Positions 54,603-64,000 of a DNA stretch of 64,000 nucleotides are shown here, piece after piece. The notes beneath the pieces were generated by a model. It had not been told where the DNA came from. It saw only the letters and a list, made by a program, of their open reading frames with translations, and searched no databases. The translations under genes were made by a program, and so were the position numbers. Every line of letters begins with the position of its first letter. Positions within the stretch are counted from its first letter, which is position 1. The DNA is from Peribacillus muralis (GTDB taxonomy: Bacteria > Bacillota > Bacilli > Bacillales > DSM-1321), in NCBI RefSeq assembly GCF_001439925.1, contig NZ_LMBV01000005.1, positions 200,186-264,185 of the forward strand, written 5' to 3'.

Positions 54603-54778
54603 TATTTCTCCTCCATCGCTTTTTTTAAAATCGCTTCTTCTAGTATACAGAAGAAGGGTTTATTTGACTAATAATTTGAAATTTTACCCATTAACTGATA
54701 AATTAGAACTTTGAAGTGAAACATGAAACTAAGTTCTGTAAAATTGTAAGAAATAATACATAAGGTAGGGGTAGAAAA

Positions 54779-55852
54779 ATGAATCATGAGACTTTAGATC
54801 TTTTTAAAACACTGACAGAATTACCAGGTGCCTCGGGAAATGAACATGCAGTTCGGAGTTTCATGAAGCGTGAACTGGAGAAGTATTCGGATGAAATCGT
54901 CCAAGATCGCCTTGGCGGAATCTTTGGCGTCAAAAGAGGGGATGAAGAAGGACCGACTGTACTTGTTGCCGGTCATATGGATGAAGTGGGCTTCATGGTC
55001 ACTTCCGTAACCGAAAATGGCATGATTCGGTTTCAACCACTAGGGGGCTGGTGGAGCCAGGTGCTTTTGGCGCAAAGGGTGGAAATCATAACCGATAACG
55101 GTCCGGTCATAGGGGTCATCGGTTCGATCCCGCCCCATTTATTGGATGAATCGCTACGCTCAAAACCGATGGATATCAAAAATATGCTGATTGATATCGG
55201 TGCGGACGACAAGGAAGATGTGAAGAGAATCGGCATTAAGCCTGGACAGCAGATCGTGCCGATATGTCCATTCACACCGATGGCCAATGAGAAGAAAATC
55301 CTTGCGAAAGCGTGGGATAATCGGTATGGCTGCGGACTGGCAATCGAGCTGTTAAAAGATCTAAAAGGGGAAACCTTGCCAAATGTTTTATATTCAGGGG
55401 CGACGGTACAGGAGGAAGTGGGATTACGGGGGGCACAAACAGCTGCCTTTATGATCAAACCAGACCTTTTCTTCGCCTTGGACGCAAGCCCGGCAAATGA
55501 TATGTCAGGCAGTAAGAGCGAATTTGGCCAGCTCGGGAAAGGGGCATTGCTTCGCATTCTTGATCGTTCGATGGTTACGCATCGCGGCATGAGGGAATTC
55601 ATCCTCGATACGGCTGAGTCGAATGATATACCTTATCAATATTTCGTGTCCCCAGGCGGCACGGATGCAGGCCAGGTCCATATCGCGAATGAGGGCGTCC
55701 CAAGCGGCGTGATTGGCATTTGTTCCCGCTATATTCACACACATGCCTCGATGATCCACATTGATGATTATGCAGCTGCTCGTGAATTGATCGGGAAATT
55801 GGTTCGCTCTTGTGATAAAACGACTTTCGAGACATTGAAAAATAACGGGTAA
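54779..55852 (+). CDS. ytoP: M42-family glutamyl aminopeptidase-like peptidase (YtoP)
   Basis: A 357-residue dinuclear metallo-aminopeptidase. Metal ligands appear in [10 protein letters not shown] (near 63-72), W-D-N-R-Y-G (near 179-184), Q-E-E-V-G-L-R-G (near 212-219) and [15 protein letters not shown] near the C-terminus completes the site. It has its own terminator at 55860-55912. Confidence 0.92.
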   Translation: MNHETLDLFKTLTELPGASGNEHAVRSFMKRELEKYSDEIVQDRLGGIFGVKRGDEEGPTVLVAGHMDEVGFMVTSVTENGMIRFQPLGGWWSQVLLAQRVEIITDNGPVIGVIGSIPPHLLDESLRSKPMDIKNMLIDIGADDKEDVKRIGIKPGQQIVPICPFTPMANEKKILAKAWDNRYGCGLAIELLKDLKGETLPNVLYSGATVQEEVGLRGAQTAAFMIKPDLFFALDASPANDMSGSKSEFGQLGKGALLRILDRSMVTHRGMREFILDTAESNDIPYQYFVSPGGTDAGQVHIANEGVPSGVIGICSRYIHTHASMIHIDDYAAARELIGKLVRSCDKTTFETLKNNG

Positions 55853-55859
55853 TAGAAGA

Positions 55860-55912
55860 AGCTGAAATGGGAAAGGGTGGCTGTCATCACTCCTTTTCCA
55901 GCAGCTTTTTTT
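55860..55912 (+). terminator. Terminator of ytoP
   Basis: Long imperfect stem from AAGCTG with GGAAAGG pairing to CCTTTTCC and CAGCTT, followed by T7. Confidence 0.65.
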
Positions 55913-55935
55913 ACATAGAAGGGAAATTAGCGATC

Positions 55936-56442
55936 ATGAGGATAGCGATAGGCAGTAAAAATCCAGCGAAAATACAAGCTGTGCTTGACGTATATGAAGA
56001 AGCTGAAATCATTTCACTTCAAGTGGAAAGCGGGGTCTCGGAACAGCCGTTTTCAGATGAAGAAACGATGGAAGGGGCCATGACGCGGGCTCGAAATTGT
56101 TTGGCTCAAAGTAACGCAGATATCGGCATCGGGCTTGAAGGCGGTGTCGTGAAAATGAACCAAGACCTGTTTCTCTGCAATTGGGGTGCGATGGCCACGA
56201 GAGACGGCTCCGTTATCGTAGCAGGCGGAGCAAGGGTTCCGCTACCGGAAATTGTTGCCGGGAAGCTGCTGCGCGGCGAAGAATTGGGACCAGTGATGGA
56301 CGCCTTCACAAAACAAACGAATGTTAGCAAGAAGGAAGGGGCAATCGGCGTATTTACGAATGAGCGAATCACAAGGGGCGATATGTTCCTCCATATCATG
56401 AGGATGCTAGCCGGTCAACATGAATATAAGCTGAAATCGTAA
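55936..56442 (+). CDS. DUF84/YjjX-family inosine/xanthosine triphosphatase
   Basis: A 168-residue enzyme that hydrolyses non-canonical purine triphosphates. I-G-S-K-N-P-A-K-I at the N-terminus (residues 4-12), G-I-G-L-E-G-G-V (near 69-76) and the C-terminal G-A-I-G-V-F-T-N-E are characteristic. ATG 55936 has a weak AGAAGGGA site 9-11 bp away; the frame runs further 5' through the terminator of ytoP, so that part is not coding. Confidence 0.85.
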   Translation: MRIAIGSKNPAKIQAVLDVYEEAEIISLQVESGVSEQPFSDEETMEGAMTRARNCLAQSNADIGIGLEGGVVKMNQDLFLCNWGAMATRDGSVIVAGGARVPLPEIVAGKLLRGEELGPVMDAFTKQTNVSKKEGAIGVFTNERITRGDMFLHIMRMLAGQHEYKLKS

Positions 56443-56575
56443 CCGCAAAGCTTATCAATTCCTTGTTCTGTCCTGAAGCGAAGGGAGCGGAAAAAGGGTA
56501 CTGCCGCAACAGAGCACAATTTGACAGGATTGTTAGTAGCGGGGCTGCTAGTATAGATGACAAGGAGTGAGTGTA

Positions 56576-57445
56576 ATGGGGTGGATTGAATCGATCCAAA
56601 CGGCCATCGACTATATCGAGGAGCACTTGTTGGATGACCTGACAGTCGAGAGCATTGCCAGACAAGCGAATGCCTCCGCTTTTCATTTTCAACGGACGTT
56701 CACCATATTAACGGATAGCACCGTTTTCGACTATGTCCGACGTCGCAGGCTGACCTTAGCGGCCCAAGAGATTTCTTGCACAACTGAAAAGGTCATCGAT
56801 TTAGCCTATAAATATGGTTATGACACTCCCGAGGCATTCTCAAAAGCTTTTCGAAGGCAGCATGGGGTATCCCCAAGTGAGGCGCGAAAGTATATGGGAA
56901 AGCTGAAATTCTATGAACGCCTGGTGATACAGGTGATACTGAAAGGAGCAAAACCGATGAAATACAAATTCCTTGAAAGAGATTCCCTTCAATTGATCGG
57001 AATCAAGCAAGAATTTTCCTTGGTCAATGAAGAAAATTTAGTCGGAATCCCGAAGCTGTGGGAGAAAGTGAATACGAATGGAACAAGTGACAAGTTAGCG
57101 AAGTTGAACAATGGGGAAATCGTTGGCTTGCTTGGGGTATGTGTCGATAAGAGGGCAGATGAAAAAAACGAAACGATGGATTATTGGATAGCTGCTGAAT
57201 ATACCGGCAAAGTGCCTGAACCGTTTTCGTCTCTTACGATACCTGCTTCGAAGTGGGTCGCTTTTGAAGTTCACGGACCGATGCCGGATGCGATCCCAAA
57301 AGCGTGGAAGCAAATATTTTCCGAATGGTTCCCTACCAGTGGCTATGAACATGCGGGATTGCCGGAATTGGAAGTATACTCGAATGATGACGCTTTGAAC
57401 CCTGATTATTACTCAGAGATTTGGATACCGATCAAAAAGAGATAA
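56576..57445 (+). CDS. AraC-family regulator with GyrI-like effector domain
   Basis: A 289-residue protein. Residues about 3-108 contain two AraC helix-turn-helix motifs (L-T-V-E-S-I-A-R-Q-A-N-A-S-A-F-H-F-Q-R and V-I-D-L-A-Y-K-Y-G-Y-D-T-P-E-A-F-S-K-A). Residues about 125-289 form a GyrI/Rob-like small-molecule domain ending in Y-S-E-I-W-I-P-I. Layout as in SoxS-Rob relatives that control drug or stress genes. ATG 56576 is 8 bp from AAGGAG; an earlier GTG lies inside that site. Confidence 0.87.
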   Translation: MGWIESIQTAIDYIEEHLLDDLTVESIARQANASAFHFQRTFTILTDSTVFDYVRRRRLTLAAQEISCTTEKVIDLAYKYGYDTPEAFSKAFRRQHGVSPSEARKYMGKLKFYERLVIQVILKGAKPMKYKFLERDSLQLIGIKQEFSLVNEENLVGIPKLWEKVNTNGTSDKLAKLNNGEIVGLLGVCVDKRADEKNETMDYWIAAEYTGKVPEPFSSLTIPASKWVAFEVHGPMPDAIPKAWKQIFSEWFPTSGYEHAGLPELEVYSNDDALNPDYYSEIWIPIKKR

Positions 57446-57459
57446 GGTGATTATTTTTC

Positions 57460-57499
57460 GCTTGTAGGGGGCATCCCATTCCCCCTACAAGCTTTTTAT
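57460..57499 (+). terminator. Terminator of the AraC-type regulator gene
   Basis: Perfect 12-bp stem GCTTGTAGGGGG/CCCCCTACAAGC with a nine-base loop, followed by TTTTTATTTTT. Confidence 0.88.
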
Positions 57500-57531
57500 T
57501 TTTAACGCGAACTAGATTGAATGATCTCCAT

Positions 57532-57981
57532 TCACTTTCCATCCTCAAAAATATAAGAAAGCACCTTCATCGCTTGATTGACGGATTCGACCGTGACACT
57601 CGCTTTTTCTGATAATTCCTTTAAGGCATGATGATGAGCTTCCGGGCGAATTAAAATGAGCGGTTTACCAAGGGAATCGGCAGTGCTCGCATCCATGGCA
57701 GTATTCCATTGTTTATATTTTTCGCCAAACAGTGCGACGACAAGGTCGGCTTTTTTCAGTAAAAGACCTGTCCGCAAATTATTGATCTGGGAAGCGGCAG
57801 CATCCTTGAGGATTGAGTTTGGTTGCTCTCCGAGAATATCTTCACCAATAAGATCGGAACGTTCATGGTTTTCCATCGGACCGACAAACAGTAACGGAAG
57901 CTTCAAGGCCGCAGCCTTATCCTTCACTTCATTTCTCCAATTTGAATGGATTTCCCCAGCAAGATAAACGGTTAATTGCAT
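57532..57981 (-). CDS. ytoQ: YtoQ-family protein
   Basis: A 149-residue alpha/beta protein beginning M-Q-L-T-V-Y-L-A-G-E-I-H and containing F-V-G-P-M-E-N-H-E-R-S-D and L-V-V-A-L-F-G-E-K-Y-K-Q-W-N-T-A. The G-E-I-H/S-D motifs resemble nucleoside deoxyribosyltransferase-like folds, but no activity is established. AAGGAGGAAAA precedes its ATG. Confidence 0.85.
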   Translation of the reverse strand: MQLTVYLAGEIHSNWRNEVKDKAAALKLPLLFVGPMENHERSDLIGEDILGEQPNSILKDAAASQINNLRTGLLLKKADLVVALFGEKYKQWNTAMDASTADSLGKPLILIRPEAHHHALKELSEKASVTVESVNQAMKVLSYIFEDGK

Positions 57982-58101
57982 ATTTTTTCCTCCTTGGTAT
58001 ATACATTGCCTTCATTGTACCATGATTTTTGCAAATGGATGAATTTCGGAAATAAGGATAATAGTATCTATAAAAGCAAAGAGACGGCTGGAGGGATGGC
58101 A

Positions 58102-58605
58102 ATGTCTGTATCGAAAAAATATTTTTTGATGTTCCTGTTGTTGAGCGGTTTGATAGTTGGGTGCTCAAGTATTGAAAGGCAAACCGAAAAGGCAGTGAAA
58201 GCCGCCGAAGTCGCTTTTCGTGACGATGATAAACAGCCCAATGTGGAAGTGGGGCTTATCCACGTCTATTTGCCACGGGGATTCAAGGTGGAAGAAGAGG
58301 ATGATAATAATGTGATTATCAAGCAAGCGGACAAGGCTTATTTATTATTTGTCAATCCAAATGAAAAAGAAGATAGCTCCGTATTATTTTTGGCGATAAA
58401 GAAACAAGCTGGTCAATACTTGGTCCTGCATTCATTTCAAAATGACGATAAATTCGGCTTTGTTTCGATAAAAGAATCAATGAAGGAAAAGTATGAGCTT
58501 GCCGTTGGGATCGGTGGAGTGAAGCTGACGACTGAAACGGATAAGGACCGGCTGAAAAACGATGCGAAACAAATGATGGAGGTCGTATCATCCATACAAC
58601 AATGA
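58102..58605 (+). CDS. Putative lipoprotein
   Basis: A 167-residue protein with a lipoprotein signal peptide: basic start, hydrophobic core and lipobox L-I-V-G-C at about C21. The mature part is alpha/beta without a motif I recognise, ending in a helical segment. ATG 58102 follows CTGGAGGG (ATG 58096 overlaps it). Located just before the ytpP homolog on the same strand; function unknown. Confidence 0.72.
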   Translation: MSVSKKYFLMFLLLSGLIVGCSSIERQTEKAVKAAEVAFRDDDKQPNVEVGLIHVYLPRGFKVEEEDDNNVIIKQADKAYLLFVNPNEKEDSSVLFLAIKKQAGQYLVLHSFQNDDKFGFVSIKESMKEKYELAVGIGGVKLTTETDKDRLKNDAKQMMEVVSSIQQ

Positions 58606-58709
58606 TAGAAAACTTGCTGTCGTTGAACCAATCCGTATTAATGGTTGATTATTAGAAATTCTGGTATGATGAAGGTAAAAGGGCTAGTAAGAGCAGGAGG
58701 ATCATTCAA

Positions 58710-59021
58710 ATGGAAAATTTAAAAACTGTAGACCAATATGATGCATTGAAAAATGAAGGCAAACATATTTTCCTTTTTTCAGCAGCATGGTGTGTAGATT
58801 GCCGTGTAATCGAACCGTTCATGCCGGAGATTGAACAGAAATTTCCTGATTTTACGTTCATTCATGTGGACCGCGATGAATTCATCGATGTCTGTGCAGC
58901 GAATGACGTATTCGGGATACCGAGTTTCATCGGTTATGATAATGGTAAAGAGCTTGGCAGGTATGTGAGCAGGGATCGCAAAACACAAGAACAAATTGAG
59001 GAATTCATTCAATCATTATAA
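58710..59021 (+). CDS. ytpP: Thioredoxin-like protein YtpP
   Basis: A 103-residue thioredoxin-fold protein with active site W-C-V-D-C (near 27-31, in place of WCGPC) and the cis-proline loop G-I-P-S-F (near 70). A small cytoplasmic redox protein. Good AGGAGGAT site. A terminator separates it from ytpQ. Confidence 0.9.
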   Translation: MENLKTVDQYDALKNEGKHIFLFSAAWCVDCRVIEPFMPEIEQKFPDFTFIHVDRDEFIDVCAANDVFGIPSFIGYDNGKELGRYVSRDRKTQEQIEEFIQSL

Positions 59022-59023
59022 AT

Positions 59024-59051
59024 AAAATCCCCTTCTCGCTGGGGATTTTTT
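59024..59051 (+). terminator. Terminator between ytpP and ytpQ
   Basis: AAAATCCCC/GGGGATTTT with an eight-base loop and T6. Confidence 0.7.
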
Positions 59052-59072
59052 CAATGAAGAGGAGGGCCAATC

Positions 59073-59879
59073 ATGAAAATGGACAGCAAGAAGCTGAAAA
59101 ATATTTTGCAGGAACGTTTGAAAGGTGATAACCGAGCATTCAAATTCGATAGCAAGCAAGATACGTTACGGGTTGAAAATGTGAATACAGGCAAGGGTAT
59201 CGCCATCCAATTGGCTCCGGTAGTTGCCAATTATGAAAACGTAGCGGATAAGGCAATTGATGAAGTCACATATTACGTCGAAGAGGCCTTGAAGGTAATG
59301 GGGGAAGAACATAGTATGCAGGGCAAGGAGAAATCGATCTTCCCGGTCATTCGTTCAACCTCCTTTCCAATGGAATCGGAAGAAGGAAATCCATTTCTAT
59401 ACGATGAGCATACGGCTGAAACCAGGGTTTTTTATGCACTCGATTTAGGGAAAACGTATCGACTGATAGACGAAAAGATGATTCAACGGGAAAATTGGCA
59501 GGGTGATAGAATCCGTGAAATTGCTTCTTTCAATGCTCGTTCGCTTTCCACTGCATTGAAGTCGGATATCGTCGCCGATAATACATTTTACTTTTTGAAC
59601 ACGAATGATGGATATGATGCAAGCAGGATCCTGAATGAACCGTGGCTTCGGGAAATGAAGGATAAGATTAAGGGAACGATGGCTGTGGCCATTCCGCATC
59701 AAGATGTGATCATCATAGCCGATGTGAAGAATGATACAGGATACGATATTCTAGCCCAAATGGCGATGAGCTTCTTTGCCAGCGGACATGTACCGATAAC
59801 GGCATTATCATTTCTCTACGAGGATAATGAGTTGGAACCCATTTTCATCCTGGGGAAAAACAAAAAGCGTGAACAATAA
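59073..59879 (+). CDS. ytpQ: DUF1444-family protein YtpQ
   Basis: A 268-residue cytoplasmic protein, conserved as a single-domain family in bacilli. The N-terminal [10 protein letters not shown] and the repeated [10 protein letters not shown] (near 89-98) are typical. Function unknown. GAGGAGGG precedes the ATG; the gene is followed by a terminator, not by ytpR as in most bacilli. Confidence 0.85.
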   Translation: MKMDSKKLKNILQERLKGDNRAFKFDSKQDTLRVENVNTGKGIAIQLAPVVANYENVADKAIDEVTYYVEEALKVMGEEHSMQGKEKSIFPVIRSTSFPMESEEGNPFLYDEHTAETRVFYALDLGKTYRLIDEKMIQRENWQGDRIREIASFNARSLSTALKSDIVADNTFYFLNTNDGYDASRILNEPWLREMKDKIKGTMAVAIPHQDVIIIADVKNDTGYDILAQMAMSFFASGHVPITALSFLYEDNELEPIFILGKNKKREQ

Positions 59880-59888
59880 AGCGCAGCA

Positions 59889-59927
59889 AACAAGACCGTG
59901 CTAAGTAGGCAGTGGTCTTGTTTTTTT
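59889..59927 (+). terminator. Terminator of ytpQ
   Basis: AACAAGACC/GGTCTTGTT stem with a 15-base loop and T7. Confidence 0.72.
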
Positions 59928-60017
59928 AGTTTAATAGAGTGGGAATAGGAAACCGTAAATGTTCATATTTGTTTTTATACGAGTTTGGAAATATCTAAAA
60001 AATAAGCGATAACCCAC

Positions 60018-60050
60018 AAAACACCGTTCGGTCTCAACGAACGGTGTTTT
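60018..60050. terminator. Second, orphan terminator-like hairpin
   Basis: Perfect 13-bp stem AAAACACCGTTCG/CGAACGGTGTTTT with a seven-base loop, 90 bp beyond the ytpQ terminator with no gene in between. The stretch 60051-60354 contains no gene I can support and should hold the sftA promoter. Confidence 0.7.
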
Positions 60051-60354
60051 ATAGGTTTCAGTACTAATATGGCCGATTTCGGGGCTGCATCAAAACTTAA
60101 TCTCTTTGTAAACGCGATTTAACAGCGGTGTTTTATTTAAATAGTAGACTAGGGGCTTAAGTTATCTAGAGGTGTTAGGTTTAAACTCTTTTTAAAAGGG
60201 GTTTAATAGGATAGTTAGGGGAAATACGCAGAGTCTGTTACGAATCGGATAAAAAAGTAGATGGAAATTCCAATTTAGCTTAAATTTTCTCGATATTTTT
60301 AAAATAACTGGTAGAATTAGTTACATAACTATAGATGTAGAAAGAGTGATAGGT

Positions 60355-63204
60355 TTGAAATGGCTAAATAAGATGAAAAAATGGTTCCAAGCAGAAGAAA
60401 TTATTGAAATCGAAGAAATAATCATAGATGAACCACTTGATGAAGAAACATTAAGAAATATGGATTTTTCGAAGGTTGCCAAGGCAAAGAAGGAAGAAAT
60501 AAAAGTATACAACCAAACAGTGGAAAAAATGTCCCAGACGGTGGATCCGGACACGAAAATCCTGTTTCAATATCCAAAAGGGCAATTCAAGTTTCCGCTC
60601 ATTCCTGACCAGGAACAAAACAAAAGGAATCCCAGGGAAAGAAAACAGGAGAATCGCGAACAAAAGCAAGGAGACAGGAAGAAAGAAGCGAGAAGGCCAG
60701 TAAGAGATACAGAACCAAAGAGAAGAAGCTCCGAGCGCGACTCAAAGCCAAAATTGAGAAGCGTCGACCGGGAGCAACAAGCTAAAATCGTCCCGTCGAA
60801 TACACCATTCCGACCAACGGAAATTCCTTCACCCATTTATGGTTTTCGTCGTCCGGAAAAAAAGATAATCGCTTCTGAGGAAATTGTCGAGTATGAATTG
60901 GAAAGCAAGCTCCCTGTTCTTAAAAAAGAAGACCTTGTTAAAGATATTCCAATGTTAAATGCTGAAATTGCCAAGGAAGCTTTCAATGAGGAAAAGACGG
61001 AAGAACCTGCCGTTCTTATCCCAGAACAAACGTATGAAAAAGCGGAAGAATCGGAGGTACCCGCTTTTTTTCGTAAACAAGCGATCACGGCCCAGCCCGA
61101 AGAAGCATTAGGCAAGCCTGCATTGGAAACAAGCGAGGATGTATCGGAACAGGTTGATTTTGGACGGGAGGTTGCGGTATCCATCTTGGAGGAGGCTCAT
61201 GAGGCAACCCCTGAAGTCTTGGCAATTCCTCGGGAAGCTGATAGTGTAGGAGCCATTCAATCGGTCGATGATCGAGAAACTGATCCAAAAAGCGAACCAG
61301 CAGCGATTCAGGAAGAACAGCCTAAACGTCCGAAAAAGCATATGCCGTTTAATGTGATGATGCTAAAGCAAGATCGGGAAAAAAACGAGTTCATCAATAA
61401 AATGAAATCGGAAAAAAAAAGCCTTGATTCGGAAAGGGCAGTAGGATCATACAAGCAGGATCCTTTAATGAATGCGGAAGTAAGCCAAGCAACACCAGCT
61501 ATTCCCGAAATGAAGCCTGAGGAAAACCAGGATGTATCCAGGAAGGCCGATCCGGTCATTCATGAACCTTCACATTCGGAGGAGGCTAAAACCGCTTTCG
61601 GAACGTTTGCCGCCCCAGAAGAAGCCGGTGCTCCCGATATCGGTTCGAGTCCTGTCCTTGAAAGTCACAGCGAAGAAACTCCCATTTCGCAAATGTGCAA
61701 GCAAGAAGCAGCTTTATCAAACACCGGAGCACAAGCCGCACCGAGCGAAGCAGAGGGGTTTTTTGGTGCAGTGGAAGTCGATGATAATCCGTACTATGTG
61801 TTTCCCGATATCGGGCTGCTGACACCTCCTACTTATGCTGTGCATGATGATGAGTGGCTTGAGGAACAGACATCATTACTGGATGAAACGTTGAAAAATT
61901 TCAATGTCAGGGCCAAGGTTGTCAATGTAACCCAAGGACCGGCAGTAACGCGTTTCGAGGTGCATCCTGAACCGGGCGTCAAGGTGAATAAGGTGACGAA
62001 TCTAATGGATGACATCAAATTAAGCCTTGCCGCCCAAGATATGAGGATGGAAGCACCGATTCCAGGTAAACATACAATTGGCATCGAGATTCCGAACAGG
62101 AAAAGCAAGCCTGTATTCTTGCGTGAGGTTTTGGAGAGCACTGAATTCCAAGAGCACGAATCACCGCTTACGGTGGCTTTGGGGCTCGATATATCCGGAC
62201 AGCCGATCATCACAGATCTGAGAAAGATGCCGCACGGGTTGATTGCCGGCCAAACCGGATCGGGGAAAAGTGTCTGCATCAATACGATGCTGGTCAGCTT
62301 GCTGTATAAAGCGACACCGCAGGAGCTGAAATTGCTGTTAATCGATCCGAAAATGGTCGAGCTTGCTCCATATAATCGAATCCCGCATTTGGTCAGTCCT
62401 GTCATAACCGATGTGAAGGCAGCCACGGCTGCGCTTAAATGGGCGGTAGAGGAGATGGAACGACGCTATGAATTGTTTGTGCATGCAGGCGTCCGTGATA
62501 TCAGCCGCTTCAATGACCAAGCGGAGAAAGCCGGTCAATATGCCAATAAGCTGCCTTATATTCTGGTGATCATCGACGAGCTTGCGGATCTGATGATGAT
62601 GTCACCGGCTGATGTTGAGGAAGCGATTTGCCGGATTGCTCAAAAGGCCCGCGCCTGTGGGATACACTTGATTGTGGCAACACAGAGGCCTTCGGTAGAT
62701 GTGATAACCGGTTTGATCAAGGCGAATATCCCGACTAGGATCGCTTTTTCCGTATCTTCACAAGTCGATTCCCGCACGATCATCGATAGCGGCGGAGCGG
62801 AAAAATTGCTTGGAAGAGGAGATATGCTTTTCGCCGAAAACGGTTCTTCAAAAACGGTGCGCCTGCAGGGGACGTTTGTCAGCGATGAAGAAATCGACCA
62901 AGTCGTCAATCATGTTAAGCTGGAGCAGCAACCGAAATATCTTTTCGAGCAGGAAGATTTGCTGAAAGTAGCACAGGTCACGGAGGATGCGGACGAACTG
63001 TTTTTTGAGGCATGTGAATTTGTCGTGAGCCAGCAGGCTGCATCAGCATCGAGTGTCCAAAGGCGCTTTCGAGTCGGTTATAACCGTGCATCACGCCTGA
63101 TAGAAATGATGGAGAAACAAGGGGTCGTTTCTGAATCCCGAGGATCAAGACCGAGGGACGTATTGATCACTGAGGAAGAACTGGAATTTTTACATGTTAA
63201 TTAA
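60355..63204 (+). CDS. sftA: DNA translocase SftA (FtsK/SpoIIIE family)
   Basis: A soluble septum-associated DNA pump of 949 residues. No membrane helices are present, unlike SpoIIIE. Residues about 80-480 are a charged, Glu/Lys/Pro-rich low-complexity linker, longer than the ordered parts would need. The motor domain follows: Walker A G-Q-T-G-S-G-K-S (about 632-639) and Walker B V-I-I-D-E-L-A-D (about D741). The C-terminal gamma winged helix (about 885-949, S-S-V-Q-R-R-F-R-V-G-Y-N-R-A) binds SRS-type DNA signals. The start is uncertain: TTG 60355, GTG 60346 or ATG 60373. Confidence 0.9.
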   Translation: MKWLNKMKKWFQAEEIIEIEEIIIDEPLDEETLRNMDFSKVAKAKKEEIKVYNQTVEKMSQTVDPDTKILFQYPKGQFKFPLIPDQEQNKRNPRERKQENREQKQGDRKKEARRPVRDTEPKRRSSERDSKPKLRSVDREQQAKIVPSNTPFRPTEIPSPIYGFRRPEKKIIASEEIVEYELESKLPVLKKEDLVKDIPMLNAEIAKEAFNEEKTEEPAVLIPEQTYEKAEESEVPAFFRKQAITAQPEEALGKPALETSEDVSEQVDFGREVAVSILEEAHEATPEVLAIPREADSVGAIQSVDDRETDPKSEPAAIQEEQPKRPKKHMPFNVMMLKQDREKNEFINKMKSEKKSLDSERAVGSYKQDPLMNAEVSQATPAIPEMKPEENQDVSRKADPVIHEPSHSEEAKTAFGTFAAPEEAGAPDIGSSPVLESHSEETPISQMCKQEAALSNTGAQAAPSEAEGFFGAVEVDDNPYYVFPDIGLLTPPTYAVHDDEWLEEQTSLLDETLKNFNVRAKVVNVTQGPAVTRFEVHPEPGVKVNKVTNLMDDIKLSLAAQDMRMEAPIPGKHTIGIEIPNRKSKPVFLREVLESTEFQEHESPLTVALGLDISGQPIITDLRKMPHGLIAGQTGSGKSVCINTMLVSLLYKATPQELKLLLIDPKMVELAPYNRIPHLVSPVITDVKAATAALKWAVEEMERRYELFVHAGVRDISRFNDQAEKAGQYANKLPYILVIIDELADLMMMSPADVEEAICRIAQKARACGIHLIVATQRPSVDVITGLIKANIPTRIAFSVSSQVDSRTIIDSGGAEKLLGRGDMLFAENGSSKTVRLQGTFVSDEEIDQVVNHVKLEQQPKYLFEQEDLLKVAQVTEDADELFFEACEFVVSQQAASASSVQRRFRVGYNRASRLIEMMEKQGVVSESRGSRPRDVLITEEELEFLHVN

Positions 63205-63599
63205 AGCCTCTTTTCGTAAAGATTGTTGTTTATGATACGCAACTATTTACGGTTGATTGAAGAGGAAATCAACAACAACGCATTACTTGGTGAGTAGCAA
63301 CAAAGTATCGAAAACAACCTATTTAAAAGAACCGATTAAAAGGAAATTGTATATAATGTGAAGGGATTAAAGCTGTCGTTATCCCCTTAATTGAAGGAAA
63401 ACCCAATGTTTTGATAAATTGGCATCTGCCTGACATGGATGAATGAATAAAAAAGTGATATAATAGTTTTTTGTTGATAATGATTGATAAAAAACCTATG
63501 AAGAGATTGCGTTTCTGACAAGTCTCGTAATGAAAAAAACAAATAAAAGATGACGTCATATACTGTCGTACAGGTAGACGATTGGTGGAGGTTCGCTTT
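63205..63599. promoter_or_regulatory. Intergenic region with the murC promoter
   Basis: An extended -10, TGATATAAT, lies at 63456-63464, leaving a leader of about 130 bp before murC. GGTGGAGG at 63584-63591 is the ribosome site. No gene or clear sftA terminator is seen. Confidence 0.45.
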
Positions 63600-64000
63600 A
63601 TGACTGCTTACCATTTTGTGGGAATTAAAGGGTCGGGTATGAGTGCACTTGCACAAATACTGCATGATATGAATATTGAAGTGCAAGGTTCCGACTATGA
63701 AAAAGAATTTTTTACACAATTGGCATTAGAAAAAGCCGGGATTAAAATCCTTCCTTTCAATGAGGAAAATATACAACCTGGAATGACCATCATTGCAGGG
63801 AATGCGTTCCCGGATACTCATCCGGAAATCGTCAAGGCAAAGGAGCTTGATTTGCCGATCATCCGTTATCACCGTTTCCTTGGTGATTTCATGAAAAACT
63901 ATATTAGTGTGGCTGTTACGGGAGCGCATGGTAAAACATCGACGACCGGCTTGCTGGCCCATGTAATGGGCGGAGTTAAACCGACATCCTTTTTGATTGG
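63600..64000 (+). CDS. murC: UDP-N-acetylmuramate-L-alanine ligase MurC (5' part)
   Basis: The first 133 residues of MurC, cut by the window end. [15 protein letters not shown] (residues 4-18) is the UDP-binding loop, [11 protein letters not shown] is near 69-79 and the ATP loop G-A-H-G-K-T-S-T-T is near 109-117. It adds L-alanine to the peptidoglycan precursor. sftA-murC order is conserved in Bacillus. Confidence 0.95.
   Translation, partial: MTAYHFVGIKGSGMSALAQILHDMNIEVQGSDYEKEFFTQLALEKAGIKILPFNEENIQPGMTIIAGNAFPDTHPEIVKAKELDLPIIRYHRFLGDFMKNYISVAVTGAHGKTSTTGLLAHVMGGVKPTSFLI

Noticed and set aside
63473-63490. Fur-box-like TGATAATGATT before murC
   Set aside because: Only one half matches the consensus well; A/T-rich background makes such matches common and murC is not a known iron gene.

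Overview
The window looks like a chromosomal segment of a Bacillaceae bacterium, probably Peribacillus or Bacillus simplex-like. Protein families, strong GGAGG ribosome-binding sites with some GTG/TTG starts, moderate GC, Rex/Fur/Pho-type operators and the order of the right-hand genes (ytlPQR, ytmP, ytzH, trmB, ytnP, ytzB, ytoP, ytpPQ, sftA, murC in B. subtilis nomenclature) all support this. The genus is inferred; no database was searched.

Positions 1-27460 are dominated by phosphonate metabolism, in three blocks. (1) 295-6650: a divergent DeoR-type regulator and an operon for 2-aminoethylphosphonate (AEP) uptake (ATPase, fused double permease, binding protein) and breakdown (phnW, phnX). 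(2) 14297-14636: a phnA gene broken by a one-base frameshift. (3) 16053-27415: a PHP-domain phosphoesterase, a GntR/PhnF-type regulator, the C-P lyase operon phnGHIJKML and the importer phnDCE1E2. phnN, phnP and phnO are absent; the PHP enzyme is a plausible substitute for PhnP plus PhnN (PhnPP type). Upstream of the AEP operon, the PHP gene, phnG and phnD I see runs of TTNACA-like hexamers about 11 bp apart just before a -10. These are candidate PhoP boxes and would place the whole island under phosphate-starvation control.

Between these blocks lie a Fur-box-preceded ferredoxin-NADP reductase (6788-7852), two tandem copies of a GC-rich Bacillaceae intergenic repeat (8004-8345, with a truncated inverted third copy near 15859), a small DUF2089/YvlB-like operon, a complete Bce-type peptide-sensing/detoxification module (regulator, kinase, ABC ATPase, permease; 9615-14102) and guaC.

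Positions 27500-42930 hold assorted metabolism and regulation: a DinB-like protein, ycgR-ycgQ, an aldehyde dehydrogenase divergent from a rare tandem TetR protein, an EamA transporter, an Rrf2 regulator with a palindromic operator, a FrnE-like oxidoreductase, the Rex-controlled ldh-lctP operon, a HemD-like protein next to a SUMT-HemD fusion (siroheme), and small membrane or hypothetical proteins.

Positions 43000-64000 are core Bacillus chromosome: signal peptidase I, DedA, PepV, D-amino acid transaminase, MntH, a 2H RNA phosphodiesterase, NERD protein, lipid kinase, TrmB, YtnP lactonase, M42 aminopeptidase, a YjjX-like NTPase, AraC-type regulator, YtoQ, YtpP, YtpQ, SftA and the start of murC. 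ytpR, expected between ytpQ and sftA, is not there. I found no tRNA, rRNA, CRISPR array, prophage or insertion sequence.
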